DNA from: a virus
IMG/VR virus record: IMGVR_UViG_3300029258_003568
Span: 1 to 56,274 of that record
Length of the DNA: 56,274 nt
Strand: one strand, 5' to 3'
Shown here: piece by piece, positions 24,498 to 33,195 of the stretch
Layout: each line of letters begins with the position of its first letter
Numbering within the stretch: the first letter of the stretch is position 1
Made by a program: the position numbers and the translations under genes
Notes under the pieces: generated by a model
Databases searched by the model: none
Seen by the model: the letters and a program-made list of their open reading frames with translations, nothing else
What the model was told of the DNA's origin: nothing

Positions 24498-24581
24498 CGC
24501 GCGCGGGTGGGACAACGAACTATCGGGATGCTTGTTTGGTTGGCTATGATGCAGGTCTCCCACCCGCGCGGTGGTTGAACT

Positions 24582-24830
24582 TTACAAATTCTCCTCGCTC
24601 GGGGATGGTAGGTTTTCGGGGCCGCCTATGATTTCAATAAAGTAGTTTCGTTGCTGCTTCAGTAAGTCAAATATCTCGGAAAAGATGTCGCGCAGCACTC
24701 CATCCGGCTCACCGTCTACCAATCCTCTGATGTGATTTGTGATTTCGGTTGTGATTCTGTCATAGTGTTCTATGTCCCGTTCTCGTCGGGCATGGGTCTG
24801 CTGTTTCAATTTGTCAACTTTGTTTTGCAT
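24582..24830 (-). CDS. Small helical protein of unknown function
   Basis: An 82-residue protein. The ATG at 24830 follows AAGGAGG. It is basic at the N-terminus (KVDKLKQQTHARRERDIEHYDR) and acidic/helical after (TEITNHIRGLVDGEPDGVLRDIFSEIFDLLKQQRNYFIE). It is convergent with the upstream terminator region and is an isolated minus-strand gene. No family recognised. Confidence 0.6.
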   Translation of the reverse strand: MQNKVDKLKQQTHARRERDIEHYDRITTEITNHIRGLVDGEPDGVLRDIFSEIFDLLKQQRNYFIEIIGGPENLPSPSEENL

Positions 24831-24907
24831 GGCAACCTCCTTGCTCGATATGGCTGGAATTTCTTTATATTCTATCATGATCCTTAAGGAAAAGAAAGGA
24901 GGCATTC

Positions 24908-25153
24908 ATGGCAGTTTCAAATGCAACGTTGCAGGAGTTGCGGGAGGCGAGTATAAAGAGGAAGAGGGACGAGATCACGGTCGAGTTGACGGTCAAGGAA
25001 TTCTGTGCGTTGAATCGGCTTCGATTGCCCGACGTTCGCTCTCACGGTGATGAAATCCGCTGGTTGATTCGGGAGGAGGCCAAACGGCGCGGGGTCTGGG
25101 AGTTGGACTCGCACGTTGAGGCTGGCCGGGAGGAGGAGCAGGATGAGAATTAA
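24908..25153 (+). CDS. Small unknown protein
   Basis: An 81-residue charged protein beginning MAVSNATLQELREASIKRKRDEITVELTVKEFCALNRLRLPDV and ending acidic. The start follows AAAGGAGG. It is the first gene of the + strand accessory run that leads to the integrase. Confidence 0.65.
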   Translation: MAVSNATLQELREASIKRKRDEITVELTVKEFCALNRLRLPDVRSHGDEIRWLIREEAKRRGVWELDSHVEAGREEEQDEN

Positions 25154-25856
25154 GAGCGTGACGGTTGGGTTGGGTATAACTGAGAGTCTGCCGGGGACGT
25201 ACGGCAATGTCAAGCCGAGCCTGACGTTGACGGCCGAATTGGACCCGGGGGAGGATGCCAACAGGGTGATCCAGACCCTGGATGCACAGGTCACCGGCTA
25301 TTGTTATGCCAAGATAGATAACGCTCTGGAGATGGAGGGAGAGTCGCCCAAGTTCTACACGGGCACGCTTTTCCGACTGGCTTTCTGGTCGCAGCGGGGT
25401 GACTTGTACATTCTGCCGGCGGGTACTCGCCTGAAGGATCTGCCGGGGAAATGGTCCTGGCAGTGCCAGGGGATGCGCCTGCAAACGGTCCGCGCGCGGG
25501 CTGCCGCCACGCAAGACAAAGATATGGACGTGCTGGACCATTCCGACGGTAACTTTGACGAGATCCACGATTGGTGGGCGGCGCTGGATTGGTACGTGGT
25601 GTATCATCTCATCGTCTGGCGCGACAGGTGGGATTGGTATCCAAAGCAATTCATCCTCGTGCCTTACGATTTGGTGGAGGAAGGCGACGAGCCAGACGGT
25701 CTAGAGACGTTCGACATGACACCTCGCCTGTTGGAAGACCACACCCGCAAAATCGAGAAGGATTGGATCGTGGTGCGGGATCGTCAAAAACTGGACGACC
25801 TCGTGAGGGAGTGGGTGGCTGAGCATCCCCGGCCGTCGGACAGCCAGTTCCAGTAG
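25143..25856 (+). CDS. Phage protein of unknown function, Trp-rich
   Basis: A 237-residue protein, ATG 25143 following GGAGGAG. The N-terminal ~65 residues (MRIKSVTVGLGITESLPGTYG, then VKPSLTLTAELDPGEDANRV) resemble a small module often seen in phage early proteins. The following part is Trp-rich (FDEIHDWWAALDWYVVYHLIVWRDRWDWYPK) and ends acidic. It overlaps the previous gene by 11 bases. Function not known. Confidence 0.65.
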   Translation: MRIKSVTVGLGITESLPGTYGNVKPSLTLTAELDPGEDANRVIQTLDAQVTGYCYAKIDNALEMEGESPKFYTGTLFRLAFWSQRGDLYILPAGTRLKDLPGKWSWQCQGMRLQTVRARAAATQDKDMDVLDHSDGNFDEIHDWWAALDWYVVYHLIVWRDRWDWYPKQFILVPYDLVEEGDEPDGLETFDMTPRLLEDHTRKIEKDWIVVRDRQKLDDLVREWVAEHPRPSDSQFQ

Positions 25857-25867
25857 GATGTGTCGCC

Positions 25868-26086
25868 ATGCAGGTTACGGTGCAGCTGACGATGACAATC
25901 GAACAACAATCCGGGCCGTCGCCGGAAAAAAAGACCGGGATCTTTCAGGGGTACATTCCGGCGATTACGGAGGAGCAGGCGAGGATGCTGTTCGAGCGCA
26001 AGTATGGCCGGCCACCGGAGATGGTCGTCCGGACGGGAGGCTCGATCAATGCGGGTCCTCTGACGGAAGAGGAGGCCAAGCGGTGA
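25868..26086 (+). CDS. Small unknown protein
   Basis: A 72-residue protein (MQVTVQLTMTIEQQSGPSPEKKTGIF, then a helix ITEEQARMLFERKYG). It ends four bases after the next gene starts, which indicates coupling. It is unrecognised; the middle portion may bind nucleic acid or a protein partner. Confidence 0.55.
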   Translation: MQVTVQLTMTIEQQSGPSPEKKTGIFQGYIPAITEEQARMLFERKYGRPPEMVVRTGGSINAGPLTEEEAKR

Positions 26087-26364
26087 ACAAGTGTCCCGGT
26101 TGCGGTGGGCCGACTTTTGTGGATGAATCGAATCCGCGTTACAGATGGTGTCCTGCTTGCCGGCGCCATGCGTGGATGGCGGTGAACGGTTTCACGGTCA
26201 ATGTGTGGATGGAACAGTCGCACGAGGAGCAGTTGCACTGGTTGGATCGAGTTGGTGTGGGTCGTCTCAGGGTAGGGATGGCAGGGCTGGTTCTCGCCCG
26301 GTCGTCGGGCGAGGCGCTGCCGCCTGGGCTGGAGGAGCACGTTAACAACAGGGTACAGAGGTAA
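26083..26364 (+). CDS. Zinc-ribbon protein
   Basis: A 93-residue protein that uses GTG 26083 inside the stop of the previous gene. Residues 4-27 form a zinc ribbon (CPGCGGP, then WCPACRRH). The C-terminus is helical. Probably a small nucleic-acid-binding protein. Confidence 0.7.
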   Translation: MNKCPGCGGPTFVDESNPRYRWCPACRRHAWMAVNGFTVNVWMEQSHEEQLHWLDRVGVGRLRVGMAGLVLARSSGEALPPGLEEHVNNRVQR

Positions 26365-26553
26365 ATACATCGCCGCTTTCATCGCCATCCTCCAGTCCAG
26401 CCGGCAGTGCTTGTTTGGTTGTTAATGTTCGTTGGGTGTTGGCTCGCCGAGGGTCTCGGGTGGGTTTTCAGATTGTGCGCTCAGGTATCGTGGGAGGGCG
26501 TACCCTCCGCTCTCCCTATTTTATCACGGCAGTACGTTTCGTGGGGGTTTTCG

Positions 26554-26898
26554 ATGGTTGATTTGGCGGACGTTTGTATCGCAGTCATCGTGGGGCTGCT
26601 GATGTGGGGTGGCCATCATATTCCGTGGAGTATTATCAGGAGCGCGATTGACGAGAACGGGCTTCTCCGAAGGCCGATGGCGTACGCCTGGGGCAGCGGC
26701 TGGATCTTGGTGGCCGTGTGGGCCTGGGCGGCGCGCCGGGCAGCGTGGGACGTGGCGCTGTATGTGTCGATTGTGACGGTGGCGGCGGGGATCGGGACGA
26801 TGATCCCCCGGCTGCTGAAGGTGCTGGTAGAGCTGCCGCGCTTGCAGGAGGACCGCGAGGAGCTGCTGAGGCGGGTCGACCGCAAGGAGAAGGAGTGA
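26554..26898 (+). CDS. Small membrane protein
   Basis: A 114-residue protein with two to three membrane segments (CIAVIVGLLMWGG, GSGWILVAVWAWAARRA, VALYVSIVTVAAGIGTMI) and a charged C-terminal tail (RLQEDREELLRRVDRKEKE). GTG 26407 would add an N-terminal hydrophobic segment and is the alternative start. The upstream hairpin GGAGGG-CGTA-CCCTCC (~26494) precedes it. A holin-like or lysogeny-modulating role is possible. Confidence 0.6.
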   Translation: MVDLADVCIAVIVGLLMWGGHHIPWSIIRSAIDENGLLRRPMAYAWGSGWILVAVWAWAARRAAWDVALYVSIVTVAAGIGTMIPRLLKVLVELPRLQEDREELLRRVDRKEKE

Positions 26899-27080
26899 TG
26901 CTCGACACCGACTATAGTTTCCTGGGCAAGTTTTTGGAGCGGCTTTCTCGCATTGACGGATTCTCAGTCCGGCGTGTGAGCAACCACGCCGCCGGGCGGC
27001 AGCCGAAGGCCGATGGCCGGAAGAAGCGCAAGAGGAAACGGAAGCAGGCAAAGGACAGTCGCCGGCGTAATTGGAAGTAA
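26898..27080 (+). CDS. Very basic small protein
   Basis: A 60-residue protein with an Arg/Lys-rich C-terminal half (KKRKRKRKQAKDSRRRNWK). Starts on the stop codon of the membrane protein gene. Likely DNA- or RNA-binding. Confidence 0.6.
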   Translation: MLDTDYSFLGKFLERLSRIDGFSVRRVSNHAAGRQPKADGRKKRKRKRKQAKDSRRRNWK

Positions 27081-27125
27081 GGACGGCCGCCGTCGTCCAG
27101 GCTTCATCGTAGAAAGGCGGTCAAC

Positions 27126-27323
27126 ATGGCACATTATCAATCTGGGCGTCCTATCTCGTACAAGGATTGGGCACACTGGCTGGAGTTGAGTACACAGGTG
27201 GCCAGGGCGGGATGGGTGCGAGATGTGGAGACGCCAGAGGTGAGGGTGGAAGAGTCGATGGGAGATGGTGGAGGTTTTTCCCGTCAGGTCGCTGTGGAGA
27301 GCACGGCGGCCGGGCGGGGGTAG
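27126..27323 (+). CDS. Small unknown protein
   Basis: A 65-residue protein with MAHYQSGRPISYKDWAHWLELSTQVARAGWVRD at the N-terminus and an acidic middle. Preceded by AGAAAGGCGG. It stops before a ~200-bp non-coding stretch that carries the third Noc-site palindrome. Confidence 0.55.
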   Translation: MAHYQSGRPISYKDWAHWLELSTQVARAGWVRDVETPEVRVEESMGDGGGFSRQVAVESTAAGRG

Positions 27324-27496
27324 CCGCACCCCCCTCCTCCTTTTGCTGGGGCAGGATCGGGTCAGTCAGGCTGCCGGTCCTGCCCGAATCATCCGCCGAT
27401 GTTGCTGCCCGCTAGCCCGACCGCGATACCAAAAGTGGAGCCGCTGGAGCGAACGCGGTAAGTTCCAGAGCGGGCAGGAGGATCGGATGGAAGGAT

Positions 27497-27510
27497 ATTT
27501 CCCGGGAAAT
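27497..27510. promoter_or_regulatory. Noc-binding-site palindrome, copy 3
   Basis: ATTTCCCGGGAAAT lies ~15 bases upstream of the GTG at 27526, upstream of the two-gene unit that ends with the tyrosine integrase. A bound ParB/Noc protein would be well placed to affect integrase expression. Confidence 0.85.
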
Positions 27511-27525
27511 GTAGGGGGGAATTGA

Positions 27526-27783
27526 GTGGGACGACCACGAAGTGATGAGGAGAGGGTTCTCGAGTGTGCGGAGGGGATATCGGCGACGCTGATCAATTTG
27601 GCGGAGCTGGCCGTCATCCAGGACGTGCTACTCAGGCAGGTGCGCCGGCGGGTGTTTGGGACGTCGACGATGGACTCGGTCGCACCGGCGATCGAGCAAT
27701 TGGAAACGATCGCCGCCGAAATTCAGACGGCACGTAGCCTGGCGTTCGAGATGCTGAAAACATTGCAAGAGGGGAGGCAATGA
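27526..27783 (+). CDS. Small helical protein before the integrase
   Basis: An 85-residue, mostly helical protein (RSDEERVLECAEGISATLINLAELAVIQDVLLRQVRRR, then IEQLETIAAEIQTARSLAFEMLKTLQEG). It uses GTG 27526 and overlaps the integrase start by four bases, so it is translationally coupled. Possibly an accessory factor. Confidence 0.6.
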   Translation: MGRPRSDEERVLECAEGISATLINLAELAVIQDVLLRQVRRRVFGTSTMDSVAPAIEQLETIAAEIQTARSLAFEMLKTLQEGRQ

Positions 27784-28727
27784 GCGTGAGTGAGTCGAGG
27801 AGTATTCGACCCCAGCAGGGTCGGGAGCTGGATCAAAATCCAGCGGCCGTTTACCTGGCCGGCCTGGGTCGGGGCAGCCGGCGGGCGATGCGGCACGCCC
27901 TGGACGTCGTCGCCGACCTGGCCAGCAATGGCCGGGCCGGCATCTGGGATCTCGAGTGGTCCGCGCTGAGGTTTCAGCACACACAGGCGATCCGCAGCCG
28001 GCTGACCGAGGTCTATGCGCCGGCGACGGCTAACAAGACATTGTGCGCGTTGCGCGGAGTACTAAAGTCGGCCTGGCGGCTGGGCCTGATGACTGCCGAG
28101 GATTACCAACGAGCCGCCGACGTGGCGCAGGTGCCGGGCGAGGCACTGCCGGCCGGCCGGCACATCGGCCGGGAGGAGCTGGTTGCGCTGAGAGATGCGT
28201 GCCTCCGTGATCCCGGTGCGGCGGGAGCGCGGGACGCGGCCATCGTTGGGCTGCTGTACACCTGCGGGCTGCGGCGGTCGGAGGTCGTGAGCCTCGACCT
28301 GGCGGACTATGATCGGGAGAGCGGGGCGCTGGCGATCCGGCGCTCCAAGCGGGGCCGGGAGCGGCTGGTCCACGTGGTCAATGGTGCGGCGTCGGCGTTG
28401 GGCGATTGGCTGGCGGCACGTGGCCTCGAGGACGGGCCGCTCTTTTGTCCCGTCCGCAAGGGTGGCCGTCTGGCCGCTGGCCGGATGAGCGGGCAGGCGA
28501 TCTATAACCTGCTCAAGCGCCGGGCCAGCCAGGCGAACCTCGGCGAGGATGTGACCATCCACGACTTTCGCCGGACGTTCATCGGTGAGCTGCTCGATGC
28601 CGGCGCCGACATTGTGACAGTGCAGCAGCTCGCCGGTCATGCCAGCCCGACAACGACGGCGAGGTATGATCGCCGGCCGGAGAAGGTGCGGCGGCGGGCT
28701 GCCGAATTGCTGCATTTTCCCTACTAG
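27780..28727 (+). CDS. Tyrosine-type site-specific recombinase (integrase)
   Basis: A 315-residue protein. It has an N-terminal SAM-like/core-binding helical part (1-120) and a catalytic domain (about 125-310) with the full set of active residues: Arg165 (CGLRRSE), Lys190 (RRSKRGR), His261 and Arg264 (HDFRRTF), His287 (LAGHAS), Tyr296 (ARYDRR). It follows the NBS copy 3 and precedes a ~400-bp region with inverted repeats where attP would be expected. Integration into and excision from the host chromosome are the likely roles. Confidence 0.92.
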   Translation: MSVSESRSIRPQQGRELDQNPAAVYLAGLGRGSRRAMRHALDVVADLASNGRAGIWDLEWSALRFQHTQAIRSRLTEVYAPATANKTLCALRGVLKSAWRLGLMTAEDYQRAADVAQVPGEALPAGRHIGREELVALRDACLRDPGAAGARDAAIVGLLYTCGLRRSEVVSLDLADYDRESGALAIRRSKRGRERLVHVVNGAASALGDWLAARGLEDGPLFCPVRKGGRLAAGRMSGQAIYNLLKRRASQANLGEDVTIHDFRRTFIGELLDAGADIVTVQQLAGHASPTTTARYDRRPEKVRRRAAELLHFPY

Positions 28728-29131
28728 GCCCATGTTTCCTGTAGTAAAGCCCGCGCCGCGGAACCCGCGCGCGGGCTATCAAAACCAACCCGGTTCACCC
28801 TGTCGATGAGAGCAGAACTAAAACAATGTCATTGGAGCGACGGTCAAGCGACACTAATTTCGGGATTCGAGAGCGGTTTTGCCAACCACACGCGGCTGGC
28901 GCTCGCGCCCGTCGCGAAAATTTCGGCGCTCGTGCTGGGCAAATTTCGGCGCCGTTGGTGAACATAATTCGATTATGAGAATGAAAATTCTCGATACACA
29001 TCTGGTCACGACGACCCAACCCAAGTCGCGGCGCCGGGGGGGGTGGGTCGTTTCGGCCAGAGAGACGCCAAGGTGTTCGTTTTGGTGCGCGGCTAACGCA
29101 CCAGTTTTGTAGAAAAGTCGGAGACGTTGAA
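28728..29131. other. 404-bp non-coding region after the integrase: candidate attP/operator region
   Basis: Contains a G/C-rich stem (AGCCCGCGC/GCGCGGGCT, 28748-28777) with no U-run, a direct repeat AAATTTCGGCGC in two copies (28919 and 28941), and two overlapping inverted repeats at 28963-28992. Integrase-adjacent repeats of this kind are common in attP regions. I see no gene of convincing length or ribosome site here. Confidence 0.5.
28963..28992. repeat. Two overlapping inverted repeats
   Basis: CATAAT-TCG-ATTATG (28963-28977) and GAGAAT-GAAA-ATTCTC (28977-28992) share one base. They are AT-rich in a GC-rich neighbourhood, a typical look for operators, att core or replication-initiator sites. 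Confidence 0.6.
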
Positions 29132-29686
29132 ATGGATGACGGATTGGTGGCCGAGGATCTAGGTCCAAACGACCTGCTCCTCTTGTCCTACGACAACAAA
29201 CTGTACGTAATGCCTGCGCCAGATGCAGAGCCCGTAGCGATATTTGATGCACAGCAGGTCATCGAAGCATTAGGGGCCGCAGCGTGCAACAACCAGACCA
29301 AGATCGCAACTCTGAAGGGAATACAGGGCTATACCGTGCAACGATTTGGCGGACCTGAACGATATCGGGCAGCACAAGCTATCAAGATCGCCGAGGAAGC
29401 ATTGGAACTGGCGCTGAGGGTTCTGATTCGCGATACGTCCCTGGAACGAGCTACAAGGAGCGTACAATTACGGTTGCAGGTGATGTTCGACCGGCTGACC
29501 AATGGGGAGGAGGTCCTCTTGAAGCTGGATGACCTCGGCAGTGATCAACTAGCCGGAGAACGCGCGGATGTGTTGATGGCACTGTGTTGCGCCGCCGAGG
29601 TTGATGGCCAGGACCTTATGGTCGACGGTGTCAAGAGAGCCAATAGAGATGTCGGTCGCGGAATGAGATGGACGTTAAAGCTGTAA
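29132..29686 (+). CDS. Unknown protein at the head of the replication block
   Basis: A 184-residue protein with an N-terminal beta part (LLLLSYDNKLYVMPAPDAEPVAIFD), then helices (AAACNNQTKIATLKGIQGY, AAQAIKIAEEALELALRVLI). The start follows the ~400-bp region described above and an AAAAGTCGGAGACG site. No family recognised. It may be a regulator for the next genes. Confidence 0.6.
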   Translation: MDDGLVAEDLGPNDLLLLSYDNKLYVMPAPDAEPVAIFDAQQVIEALGAAACNNQTKIATLKGIQGYTVQRFGGPERYRAAQAIKIAEEALELALRVLIRDTSLERATRSVQLRLQVMFDRLTNGEEVLLKLDDLGSDQLAGERADVLMALCCAAEVDGQDLMVDGVKRANRDVGRGMRWTLKL

Positions 29687-29868
29687 ACCATTGTGAAGCG
29701 GCCATAGCCGAAGTGATCGCCGCTGCACGCCAGTTGGATAACATCCATCGGATGATCGAAAGGTTCCACTTTGTCTCTGGCCATCAGGAGGCTAAACGTC
29801 GTTTGAGGTATGCACTGGAATGGCTAGATCGGGAGGAGAATAGTCCGGGCGCGGGTTCCGGCACGTGA
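29668..29868 (+). CDS. Small helical protein
   Basis: A 66-residue helical protein starting inside the end of the previous gene. It has MDVKAVNHCEAAIAEVIAAARQLDNIHRMIERF and EAKRRLRYALEWLDREEN. Coupled translation is likely; unrecognised. Confidence 0.55.
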   Translation: MDVKAVNHCEAAIAEVIAAARQLDNIHRMIERFHFVSGHQEAKRRLRYALEWLDREENSPGAGSGT

Positions 29869-29896
29869 GGATGGTTACACGAAAGGGAACAACATC

Positions 29897-30298
29897 ATGG
29901 GACATTACGCCTGCATTGACGATGATTGCCGAAAACGACCAGGACTCGCGATCAAGCTCTACTGTCCTCGCTGCCAGGCATGTGCGTGTGTTTTCGATGG
30001 ATTGACTCCAGCGAAGCACATCGAACGAATAAAAAGACAGCTAAACCAGGGTCGGAAACCGATGGGAGATTCTCCGCTCTTGTCCACGTTGGTTCAAGTG
30101 AATCAACAGGAAAGACAGGAGCAGATCTTGGAGACAATGACGAACGCTAACGGCACAATAGAGCTACAAGAATTGGTTGAACTTCTCCAACTGTCTCCTT
30201 ACATGATCAGAAATGATCTGTCGACAATGAAACAAAGAGGGTTGGTCACTCAACGGGGGCGAGGGCCCGCCACACGATGGGTGCTGATTGAGAAATAG
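29897..30298 (+). CDS. Zinc-binding winged-helix DNA-binding protein
   Basis: A 133-residue protein. The N-terminus has a zinc-ribbon-like CIDDDC, then CPRCQACAC; the C-terminal ~65 residues form a winged helix (QEQILETMTNANGTIELQELVELLQLSP, then DLSTMKQRGLV). It lies immediately upstream of the DnaD-like gene, so a replication or transcription regulator role is plausible. Confidence 0.65.
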   Translation: MGHYACIDDDCRKRPGLAIKLYCPRCQACACVFDGLTPAKHIERIKRQLNQGRKPMGDSPLLSTLVQVNQQERQEQILETMTNANGTIELQELVELLQLSPYMIRNDLSTMKQRGLVTQRGRGPATRWVLIEK

Positions 30299-30333
30299 CG
30301 GAGACATCGCATAGGAGCAATAGGAGCACATCT

Positions 30334-31212
30334 GTGGGAGCATACCTGCAGGAACTAGGAAAAAGCATCTCATTTGGCCGATTGTCGCTGATGGGCAAGG
30401 TATTGTGGCCGATGCTCCTGGCCGCGTCGGACGATCAGGGCCGGGGACTGGCCGACGCGGATGTTCTCAAGTGGACGGTCTGCCCAAATGTGGCCGAAAT
30501 CACGATCGATGACATTCCCACCATCCTGGACGAGATGGTAGCCCAAAAGATGATCGTGCTGTACGAGGACTCCCGTGGGCGAGCAATATACCAGATCATC
30601 AACTGGTGGGTTCATCAAAAACGACGGTTCGCTCGCCCATCACTGTACGACGCCCCCGAGGGATGGACGGACCGCGTCAGATTACAACAGGGACGAAAAC
30701 AAACCCTGATAAACTGGGACCAACCGGGGGGATTTATCGGCCAGGAGAGTCTGCCTGAGCCTGAGACGAATAGTGGTAAACAAAACAACGGACAATACGG
30801 TGGACAATACGGTGAGCAATACGAGGGACAACACGGGGGACCTGAACTAAACCGATCTGAACTAAACCAACCTAAACCACCCCCCCCTACCCCCCCCGAG
30901 GGCGGTGGTGGTGGTGGAGATTCTCTAGGACAATGGCTGGAAATCTACGAACAAAACATAACCGAACAAATCCGGCCGGCAGCACGAGAGCAAATTGAGA
31001 CCGTGTTCCGAGATCCACACGTGAATTACGAATTGTGGTCGGATGCCATCGGTATCGCTGTGGCAAACAACCAGTTAAAGCTCTCATACGTGCTGGGAGT
31101 CATCCGCAAGCGCAGAAATGGCAGCGGACCCGGACCGCCCGCTACCGGTAAGAAACCTATCAAGCTGACGGGTAGTTTACCGGGACGAGGGAGACGAGAT
31201 GAGCCAGACTGA
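30334..31212 (+). CDS. DnaD-like replication initiation protein
   Basis: A 292-residue protein using GTG 30334. The N-terminal ~110 residues form a winged-helix domain (LGKSISFGRLSLMGKVLWPML; IINWWVHQK). A Gln/Pro/Gly linker follows (NNGQYGGQYGEQY, PPPPTPPEGGGGGG). The C-terminal ~80 residues match the DnaD/DnaB2 pattern (YEQNITEQIRPAAREQIETVF, IAVANNQLKLSYVLGVIRKR). It overlaps the DnaB helicase gene by 14 bases. It likely binds the origin and loads the helicase. Confidence 0.8.
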   Translation: MGAYLQELGKSISFGRLSLMGKVLWPMLLAASDDQGRGLADADVLKWTVCPNVAEITIDDIPTILDEMVAQKMIVLYEDSRGRAIYQIINWWVHQKRRFARPSLYDAPEGWTDRVRLQQGRKQTLINWDQPGGFIGQESLPEPETNSGKQNNGQYGGQYGEQYEGQHGGPELNRSELNQPKPPPPTPPEGGGGGGDSLGQWLEIYEQNITEQIRPAAREQIETVFRDPHVNYELWSDAIGIAVANNQLKLSYVLGVIRKRRNGSGPGPPATGKKPIKLTGSLPGRGRRDEPD

Positions 31213-32632
31213 AGCGTTGTTATCCAACCAAGAAGCCGAGCAGAGTGTCCTCGGGGCGTTGCTAATCGACCCGGCGGCGATCTCGAAAGTTTTGACGACA
31301 TTGTATCCCGGTGACTTTTGGGTCAAGCGAAACGAGTGGGTGTACCAGGCGATCTTGGACCTGCACCACGCCGGCACACCGGTGGATCCCGTTACGCTAG
31401 CCGACCGGTTGGAAGCCACTGGGCAGTTGAAGGAACTGGGTGGCGCGGCGTACTTGGCCGAGCTTTTCACGGCCACGCCGACGAGCTTGCATGTAGTGCA
31501 CTATGCCAACATTGTCAGCCGTCTGGCGACCTCACGGAAGCTGGTGCAGGCGGCGACCCGGATCGCCCAGCTGGCACACGACCAGAATAACGACCTGGAT
31601 GCTGTCTTTGCACAAGCCCGCTCGTTGATAGACAGTGTGGCGCCGCTTGATTTGGGCCGGGCGGTGCTATTTTGGCAGGACGCGCTGTCGTGGTACCTGG
31701 ACCGCCAGGGCGAGCGGACCGAGGAGGTCGAGGCCCAGGCTTCGGGCGAGCAGCTCGAGCGGTTGACGTTCCCGTGGATGGCATTGCGGGAGCGGGTGAG
31801 CTGGATTAGGCCGGGCATGATTGTGCTGGTCGGCGCCGAGTCGGGCGTGGGTAAGACAATGTTCCTCGAGTGCTGCGCAGAAGAGTGGGCCAAGCAGGGG
31901 TATCGCGTCGTTTTCTTTCACTTTGAACTCTCTCACCAGGTAATGCTCGACCGGCTGATGTGCCGCCAGGCAGGTGTGCCGATGGCGGAACTGGAGACCG
32001 GAGCACTAGACAACCGGGTGACTGAAACGGTCGCCGAGTTATACGATTGGATTGGCCGGATCAATTACGTGCATTGTCCCGGCTGGCCGATGAGCCGCGT
32101 TGTTGGCACAGCGCGGCAGCTGGCTGCCAAGGGTGAGTGTGACGTGATTATGGTCGATTATCTCCAGAAGGCGTATCTGCCGGCAAAGACGGCAGGCCTG
32201 ACGCCTGCACAGGTCCGTGGCCAGCAGGTGGAGGTCCTTAAGACATTGGCGGAGCAGATGGAGATGCCGATCCTACTGACGTCACAGCTCAACAGGACGT
32301 CGCAGCAATACGGCCGCAAGGTGAGGTTCTCCATCAGAGACACGGGGGAGGCCGACGAGAAGGCGAATGTCGTCCTGCTGCTGGACCGAGAGATCCTGGA
32401 TGCAGACGCCACGATGGAATATGACCTGGATGAGCACCGGCGGGTCACCGTTGAGGCGGAATGTGGAGAATTGTCGCCTATCTTAAAGGTGCGGTGCGAC
32501 AAAAACACCCTCGGTCGAACGGGGGACGATGAACTGTTGATGGATCCGTCCAGATTTTGGATTATGGATAAAGCGAATGTCGCGCAACGGCCTCTGAGTT
32601 GGGACCGGTCGGCGACGATGGAAGCTCTATAA
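31199..32632 (+). CDS. dnaB: Replicative DNA helicase (DnaB family)
   Basis: A 477-residue protein. It has the N-terminal DnaB domain (NQEAEQSVLGALLIDP) and the RecA-like core with Walker A (GAESGVGKTMF, about 217-227), Walker B and downstream helicase motifs (MVDYLQKA; SQLNR). It unwinds DNA at the replication fork. It overlaps the DnaD-like initiator, so the two probably act together to start phage replication. Confidence 0.93.
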   Translation: MSQTEALLSNQEAEQSVLGALLIDPAAISKVLTTLYPGDFWVKRNEWVYQAILDLHHAGTPVDPVTLADRLEATGQLKELGGAAYLAELFTATPTSLHVVHYANIVSRLATSRKLVQAATRIAQLAHDQNNDLDAVFAQARSLIDSVAPLDLGRAVLFWQDALSWYLDRQGERTEEVEAQASGEQLERLTFPWMALRERVSWIRPGMIVLVGAESGVGKTMFLECCAEEWAKQGYRVVFFHFELSHQVMLDRLMCRQAGVPMAELETGALDNRVTETVAELYDWIGRINYVHCPGWPMSRVVGTARQLAAKGECDVIMVDYLQKAYLPAKTAGLTPAQVRGQQVEVLKTLAEQMEMPILLTSQLNRTSQQYGRKVRFSIRDTGEADEKANVVLLLDREILDADATMEYDLDEHRRVTVEAECGELSPILKVRCDKNTLGRTGDDELLMDPSRFWIMDKANVAQRPLSWDRSATMEAL

Positions 32633-32646
32633 AAGGAGAAAGTAAG

Positions 32647-33183
32647 ATGAGCATTGTAACGACACAGACGACACAGACAATGTCTCGAGCAGAGATCGCC
32701 GTGATGACACACCTTTTCAAGGTGGGCGATATTTCACCGATAGTCAGCATGCCGGCTCCTGCAGACATTGTGCCACGGCACAATTCGCCGGATTGGGCAG
32801 ATAATTTAGCTATCTTGGTGGCTCATATCATTGGGAATCCACTAGATGAGCGCCATCAGCCGAAAGTCAAGGCGACCTGTGGTCGGTTCGTGCAAGTTGA
32901 ATATACTCCTCTGCGGCAGGATGATCCGGACATCATCGTCTGTCTGAGCCAGGGTGCGGCGGCCTTCCATCGCGCCATGATGAAATTCCAGGAGGCCCGG
33001 TCGTTGGTTGATCGTGAGACGCGGAGGAGCAAATTCATGTCGCTGGGAGAGTGGTACACTGCTGCCAAAAAGGCGGCAATGAGGTTGATCGAACCGTTGC
33101 GATTGCTCGGAGTCTCCCAGCAAGAGTTTCTTTTCGTCATGCGCTGGGCGCTTCTCTGCTGCACTTACCGCCACACGACATGA
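32647..33183 (+). CDS. Unknown protein of the replication block
   Basis: A 178-residue protein, ATG 32647 after AAAAGGAG. It has an alpha/beta N-terminal part (FKVGDISPIVSMPAPADIVP) and a helical C-terminus (SKFMSLGEWYTAAKKAAMRLIEPLRLL, then FLFVMRWALLCC). It resembles early phage proteins of unknown function. Genes flanking it encode a helicase and two zinc-finger proteins. Confidence 0.6.
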   Translation: MSIVTTQTTQTMSRAEIAVMTHLFKVGDISPIVSMPAPADIVPRHNSPDWADNLAILVAHIIGNPLDERHQPKVKATCGRFVQVEYTPLRQDDPDIIVCLSQGAAAFHRAMMKFQEARSLVDRETRRSKFMSLGEWYTAAKKAAMRLIEPLRLLGVSQQEFLFVMRWALLCCTYRHTT

Positions 33184-33195
33184 AAGGAAACATAG

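Noticed and set aside
24498-24574. CGCGCGGGTGGGA/TCCCACCCGCGCG arms as a terminator
   Set aside because: The loop is ~50 bases and no U-run follows on either strand; could be a DNA-level inverted repeat but not a normal terminator.
24520-26420. Repeated TGCTTGTTTGGTTG at ~24527 and ~26407
   Set aside because: A 14-base chance repeat is expected several times in a window of this size.
30780-30930. GGACAATACGG-type repeats and CCCCCC/GGTGGTGG tracts as CRISPR or regulatory repeats
   Set aside because: They encode the Gln/Gly/Pro linker of the DnaD-like protein; no spacer structure.
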